Assembly: GCF_018882155.1 (NCBI RefSeq)
Contig: NZ_JACVPA010000001.1
Span: 992,001 to 1,056,000, forward strand
Reading direction: 5' to 3'
DNA: 64,000 nucleotides
Origin: Polynucleobacter nymphae
GTDB lineage: Bacteria; Pseudomonadota; Gammaproteobacteria; Burkholderiales; Burkholderiaceae
In this document: positions 58,393 through 64,000 of the stretch, in pieces
Layout of the letters: every line of letters begins with the position of its first letter
Position numbering within the stretch: the stretch's first letter is position 1
Position numbers and translations under genes: made by a program
The notes under the pieces: generated by a model
What the model saw: the letters and a program-made list of their open reading frames with translations, nothing else
Databases searched by the model: none
What the model was told of the DNA's origin: nothing

Positions 58393-58694
58393 TTAAGGAC
58401 GAGTGCCAGTTGGGAAGGGCCAAGCAGCGGCAGTTGTTACTGATGCAGCTTTCTTAGCCGCGGGCTTTTTTACAGCAGGGCCCGCTTTCTTCGCAGCAGG
58501 TTTACTTACTTTTTTTTAGCTACACGCTTCTTTTTAGCAGCTGGACGCTTTTTAGCGGCTGGCTTCTTTTTAGCAGCTGGACGCTTCTTAGCAGCAGGCT
58601 TCTTCTTAGCTACTTTTTTAGCAGCTGGTTTCTTTGCAGCTACTTTTTTCTTAGCAGCTGGTTTCTTTGCAGCAGGTTTTTTCTTTGTTGCCAT
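58393..58694 (-). CDS. Histone H1-like Lys/Ala-rich DNA-binding protein, -1 frameshift
   Basis: A low-complexity nucleoid protein built of repeated PAAKK units, as in betaproteobacterial HctB/H1-like proteins. The ATG at 58692-58694 follows AAGGAG. The zero frame gives 62 residues and stops at 58506-58508. The preceding codons are GCT AAA AAA AAG TAA. A -1 slip at that A AAA AAG heptamer continues as VSKPAAKKAGPAVKKPAAKK and on to AAAWPFPTGTRP, stopping at 58393-58395, for a 100-residue product. The tail ends in a pattern I recognise from related proteins. A one-base homopolymer loss is the alternative reading. Confidence 0.82.
58509..58515 (-). promoter_or_regulatory. A AAA AAG slippery heptamer (candidate -1 frameshift site)
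   Basis: On the minus strand the zero-frame codons are AAA AAG, preceded by A, and followed at once by TAA. This is the same heptamer as in E. coli dnaX. A -1 slip makes the next codon GTA and opens the 38-residue tail. A GC-rich pairing, GCGGGC with GCCCGC, lies some 20-45 bases downstream but farther than typical for a stimulator. Confidence 0.6.
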
Positions 58695-59029
58695 GTGTGT
58701 TACTCCTTCACGTGAGGATTAGTACGAACTAACGATTAAGAAGACCCGACCATTCATTTCCGCCTGGTTTTGCAACCAATTGGGCCTGACGAGCGAGCCA
58801 TTCATCGGCGCGCGGCTTGATGCTAAGTGCTGCACGCTAATGAATCCTGGAAAAAAAGCCGTGGCCCCAAAGGACAACGGCTTTTTAAATGTGCTGGAAA
58901 AAATAGAGAGAATAGCCCAGACACCCTTGAGCAAGGGTTTTCGGATTTGAGTCTGATTTTGCTGACTTCTTAAACTATCCAACCGTCTAATCTCCTATTT
59001 AGCCGACTATGCGCTTGATACTTGCCTTA
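58695..59029. other. Spacer between H1-like gene and nrdB
   Basis: A 335-bp stretch without a clear gene. It holds the AAGGAG ribosome-binding site of the H1-like gene at its left end, a 35-codon coding-like fragment without a start codon (58729-58836, minus), the hairpin at 58853-58886, and a smaller CCCTTG/CAAGGG hairpin near 58924-58937 followed by TTTT on the plus strand. A small RNA is possible but not supported. Confidence 0.5.
58853..58886 (-). terminator. Terminator downstream of nrdB
   Basis: AAAAAGCCGT and ACGGCTTTTT arms of 10 bp enclose a 14-nt loop. On the minus strand a run of seven T follows, so it fits the end of the leftward nrdA-nrdB transcript, about 145 bp after the nrdB stop. 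Confidence 0.8.
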
Positions 59030-60208
59030 CTATTCCCAACTAAGCGCACCACCGGTTTGATACTCAATAACGCGTGTCTCAAAAAAGTTTCGTTCTTTCT
59101 TCAGATCAATCATTTCTGACATCCATGGAAATGGATTCTCTTCATTTGGGAACATTGCGTCAAGTCCTATTTGCAAACATCTGCGATTACAGATGTATCT
59201 TAGGTACCCTTTGAACATCGGAGCGTTCAATCCGAGCACTCCGCGAGGCATCGTATCTTCGGCATAACGGTACTCTAATTCGACCGCTTTTTCGAAGATC
59301 GCTTTGATCTCGTCTTTGAACGCGGAAGTCCATAACTGCGGGTTCTCCAGCTTGATTTGATTAATTAAATCGATGCCAAAATTACAGTGCATTGACTCGT
59401 CGCGAAGGATGTATTGATACTGCTCAGCAGCACCCGTCATTTTGTTTTGACGACCCATTGCAAGTATTTGCGTAAAACCAACATAAAAGAACAAACCTTC
59501 CATTACGCAGGCAAAAACAATCAGCGAACGAAGTAATTTTTGGTCAGCTTCTAATGTGCCAGTCTTGAAATTTGGGTCTGTTAATACGTCAATATAAGGA
59601 ATTAAGAACTGGTCTTTGGCGCGAATCGACTCAATTTCGTTATACGCATTGAAGATTTCGCTCTGGTCTAAACCCAAAGATTCGACAATATATTGATATG
59701 CATGGGTATGAATTGCCTCTTCAAAAGCCTGGCGCAATAGGTATTGACGGCATTCTGGAGCGGTAATGTGGCGATAGGTACCCAAAACAATATTGTTTGC
59801 AGCCAAAGAATCTGCGGTAGTAAAGAAACCGAGGTTGCGCTTAATAATGCGACGCTCATCTTCAGTTAGACCATTTGGATCTTTCCAAAGCGCGATATCG
59901 CGGTTCATATTGATTTCTTGTGGCATCCAATGGTTTGCGCAACCAGCCAAATACTTCTCCCAAGCCCACTTATATTTAAATGGAACCAGCTGGTTTACGT
60001 CAGTCTTAGCATTAATCACGCGCTTATCAGCAGCATTTACACGCAAAGCTGCGCCACCAGATAATTTGGCGGCTTCTACTGGTGCAGATGCGGCGGTTTG
60101 TGGTGCCACTTGATCTGGCTGCGGGCGTTGTGGCTCAGCTGCAATCGGCTGCGGTGCAAGGCTAACTTTCGCTAGCGCTGGAGCAACTTCCTCTTCCCAA
60201 TTCAACAT
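59030..60208 (-). CDS. nrdB: Ribonucleotide reductase class Ia, beta subunit
   Basis: A 392-residue di-iron subunit that holds the tyrosyl radical for dNTP synthesis. Ligands appear as [14 protein letters not shown] (Asp), [16 protein letters not shown] (Glu, His, and radical Tyr seven residues after the Glu), [11 protein letters not shown] (Glu) and [10 protein letters not shown] (Glu, His). The ATG at 60206-60208 has a strong GAGGAG six bases upstream, so the longer frame to 60241 is not used. The first 80 residues are a Pro/Ala-rich extension. nrdA is 45 bp upstream. Confidence 0.96.
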   Translation of the reverse strand: MLNWEEEVAPALAKVSLAPQPIAAEPQRPQPDQVAPQTAASAPVEAAKLSGGAALRVNAADKRVINAKTDVNQLVPFKYKWAWEKYLAGCANHWMPQEINMNRDIALWKDPNGLTEDERRIIKRNLGFFTTADSLAANNIVLGTYRHITAPECRQYLLRQAFEEAIHTHAYQYIVESLGLDQSEIFNAYNEIESIRAKDQFLIPYIDVLTDPNFKTGTLEADQKLLRSLIVFACVMEGLFFYVGFTQILAMGRQNKMTGAAEQYQYILRDESMHCNFGIDLINQIKLENPQLWTSAFKDEIKAIFEKAVELEYRYAEDTMPRGVLGLNAPMFKGYLRYICNRRCLQIGLDAMFPNEENPFPWMSEMIDLKKERNFFETRVIEYQTGGALSWE

Positions 60209-60253
60209 AACTTTCTCCTCAATTCTTCTATTTCCAACCAATCGCCAAATGGC

Positions 60254-63226
<2,973 letters not shown>

Positions 63227-63297
63227 GTTTCTCCTGCTTATATATAGTTATTTGGACAAAATATCGTTAAAAAACAAAGGGGTATTGCTGCAATCAA

Positions 63298-63313
63298 ACA
63301 CTACATCTAGTGT
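63298..63313. promoter_or_regulatory. NrdR box 1 upstream of nrdA
   Basis: ACACTACATCTAGTGT is a near-perfect palindrome and a close match to the NrdR operator pattern ACACTATATATAGTGT. It lies about 70 bp before the nrdA start. NrdR represses ribonucleotide reductase genes when dATP is abundant. Confidence 0.85.
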
Positions 63314-63328
63314 TTTGAAGCGCATTGG

Positions 63329-63344
63329 GTACTAAGTATAGGGA
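63329..63344. promoter_or_regulatory. NrdR box 2 (weaker) upstream of nrdA
   Basis: GTACTAAGTATAGGGA matches 11 of 16 positions of the NrdR pattern and begins exactly 31 bp after box 1, the three-turn spacing of paired NrdR boxes. It overlaps a TATACT (63335-63340, minus) that could be a -10 element. Confidence 0.65.
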
Positions 63345-63349
63345 AATAT

Positions 63350-63377
63350 TTAATATTTGGTAAGTTTTTTCTGACAA
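63350..63377 (-). promoter_or_regulatory. Candidate nrdA promoter
   Basis: On the minus strand TTGTCA (63372-63377) and TATTAA (63350-63355) are spaced by 16 bp, just upstream of the NrdR boxes. An alternative pair, TTACCA and TATACT with 17 bp, would place box 2 on the -10 element. Either geometry allows NrdR to repress. Confidence 0.4.
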
Positions 63378-63499
63378 ATACTGATAAGTATTGGTAGTAA
63401 TTTTTACTCTAATTTCGGGGTCATTTTGGTGCCGATTTTTTAGCCCTTTTTAGTTAAAGGCTAAAAAAGTGAGCGTATGCTCACATACAAAGATTTGGC

Positions 63500-64000
63500 C
63501 TACCGAGAAACCAATCCATAGGGTATTTTTTCTTGCGAAATACCTGTCTCTTTTTGGAACTTTTCCCAATCAAAATATTTTCCAGGGTCCGTTTTTCGAT
63601 CTGGAGCGATATCGCTATGCCCTGCAAATTGCAAGTTAGGGTATGCAAGTCCCAATTTCTGAATAAGCTTTGCCAAAGATTGGTATTGAATGCCCTCAAA
63701 TGGCGTGTCGCTGTCACCCTCTAATTCAACGCCAATTGAAAAATCATTACATCTTTCTCTGCCCATAAAATTCGATACACCAGCATGCCACGCCCGATCT
63801 CGAGTGGAGACAAACTGGATTAATTCTCCTGTACGGGTAATGAAAAAATGGCTAGAAACTTTTTGATTTGCGATCTGGGAAAAATAGGGATGTACATTTG
63901 GATCTAATGTGTTTTGGAAAAAATTCACAATGTGCTGACTAGATGCCTGCCTTTTAAATTCACTGGGCGGCAAACTAATATGATGAATCACGACTAAGTC
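63500..64000 (-). CDS. ampD: N-acetyl-anhydromuramyl-L-alanine amidase, 5' end beyond window
   Basis: A cytoplasmic zinc amidase that cuts the stem peptide from 1,6-anhydro-MurNAc during peptidoglycan recycling. VVIHHISLPPSEF at the visible N terminus includes a zinc His, RERCNDFSIGVELEG the catalytic Glu, and LQFAGHSDIAPDRKTDPG the second His, Lys and Asp. The frame stays open to the right edge; the usual AmpD N terminus has about 25 more residues, so the GTG at 63991 is not the true start. It works with mpl at 51209. Confidence 0.93.
   Translation of the reverse strand, partial: DLVVIHHISLPPSEFKRQASSQHIVNFFQNTLDPNVHPYFSQIANQKVSSHFFITRTGELIQFVSTRDRAWHAGVSNFMGRERCNDFSIGVELEGDSDTPFEGIQYQSLAKLIQKLGLAYPNLQFAGHSDIAPDRKTDPGKYFDWEKFQKETGISQEKIPYGLVSR

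Noticed and set aside
58719-58982. 87-codon minus-strand frame between nrdB and the H1-like gene
   Set aside because: It spans the nrdB terminator hairpin, has no recognisable motif, and lacks a ribosome-binding site.
63436-63468. Inverted repeat TTTTTTAGCC/GGCTAAAAAA after ampD
   Set aside because: The U run is on the 5' arm and the A run on the 3' arm on both strands, so it is not a canonical intrinsic terminator.

Overview
The window looks like chromosomal DNA of a small-genome betaproteobacterium of the Burkholderiaceae, most probably Polynucleobacter or a close relative. The reasons are the order of housekeeping genes (fur/bamE/dapB/leuS/lptE/holA; thiL-pgpA-pncC with pyrF; tlpA-aroQ-accB-accC-prmA; a PfkB kinase next to a lysine/alanine-rich histone H1-like gene and nrdBA), a moderate to low GC content, and very tight gene packing. 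The assignment rests on gene content only; no database was searched.

Left part, 1-17.7 kb: cell-surface polysaccharide genes. They include the start of a UDP-glucuronate decarboxylase gene, a DUF2721 membrane protein, undecaprenyl-diphosphatase (uppP), a TolC-type outer-membrane channel, and a dTDP-rhamnose operon rfbB-rfbD-rfbA-rfbC that runs into waaC. An AT-rich patch of mixed orientation (7.9-17.7 kb) follows, with glycosyltransferases of several folds, two DUF6492 proteins, a GT10 fucosyltransferase-like protein, a VioA-like sugar aminotransferase and an unusual ATP-grasp/HAD fusion. These look like accessory genes for decorating LPS or another glycan. No flippase or polymerase gene is visible.

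Middle, 17.7-42 kb: core genes. One leftward run holds a DUF218 gene, yqgE, ruvX, pyrR and pyrB. phr and apaH point right. A leftward run of ten closely spaced genes (bamE-dapB-leuS-lptE-holA-proA-hemJ-rlmL-rubredoxin-hemL) joins outer-membrane assembly, lysine/peptidoglycan precursor, translation, replication, proline and haem genes. fur diverges from bamE. gap, tkt, rsmE, an orphan barstar-like gene and maeB come next.

Right part, 42-64 kb: thiL-pgpA-pncC, corA, pyrF, then a leftward run mtgA, aroE, a TonB-like gene, an RNase II-type gene, a fabG-like gene and mpl. The rightward tlpA, aroQ-accB-accC and prmA block ends in a PfkB kinase. The histone H1-like gene, nrdB-nrdA with a pair of NrdR boxes, and a partial ampD close the window.

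The most notable observations are: (1) the H1-like gene is split by a classic A AAA AAG slippery heptamer directly before a stop, and the -1 frame continues into a sensible C-terminal tail; (2) prmA is fused in frame to the membrane/DUF3426 half of a neighbouring protein whose zinc ribbon is missing; (3) an aminotransferase is coupled to an ATP-grasp-HAD fusion, suggesting an undescribed amino-sugar modification. No tRNA, rRNA, CRISPR array or insertion sequence was seen.
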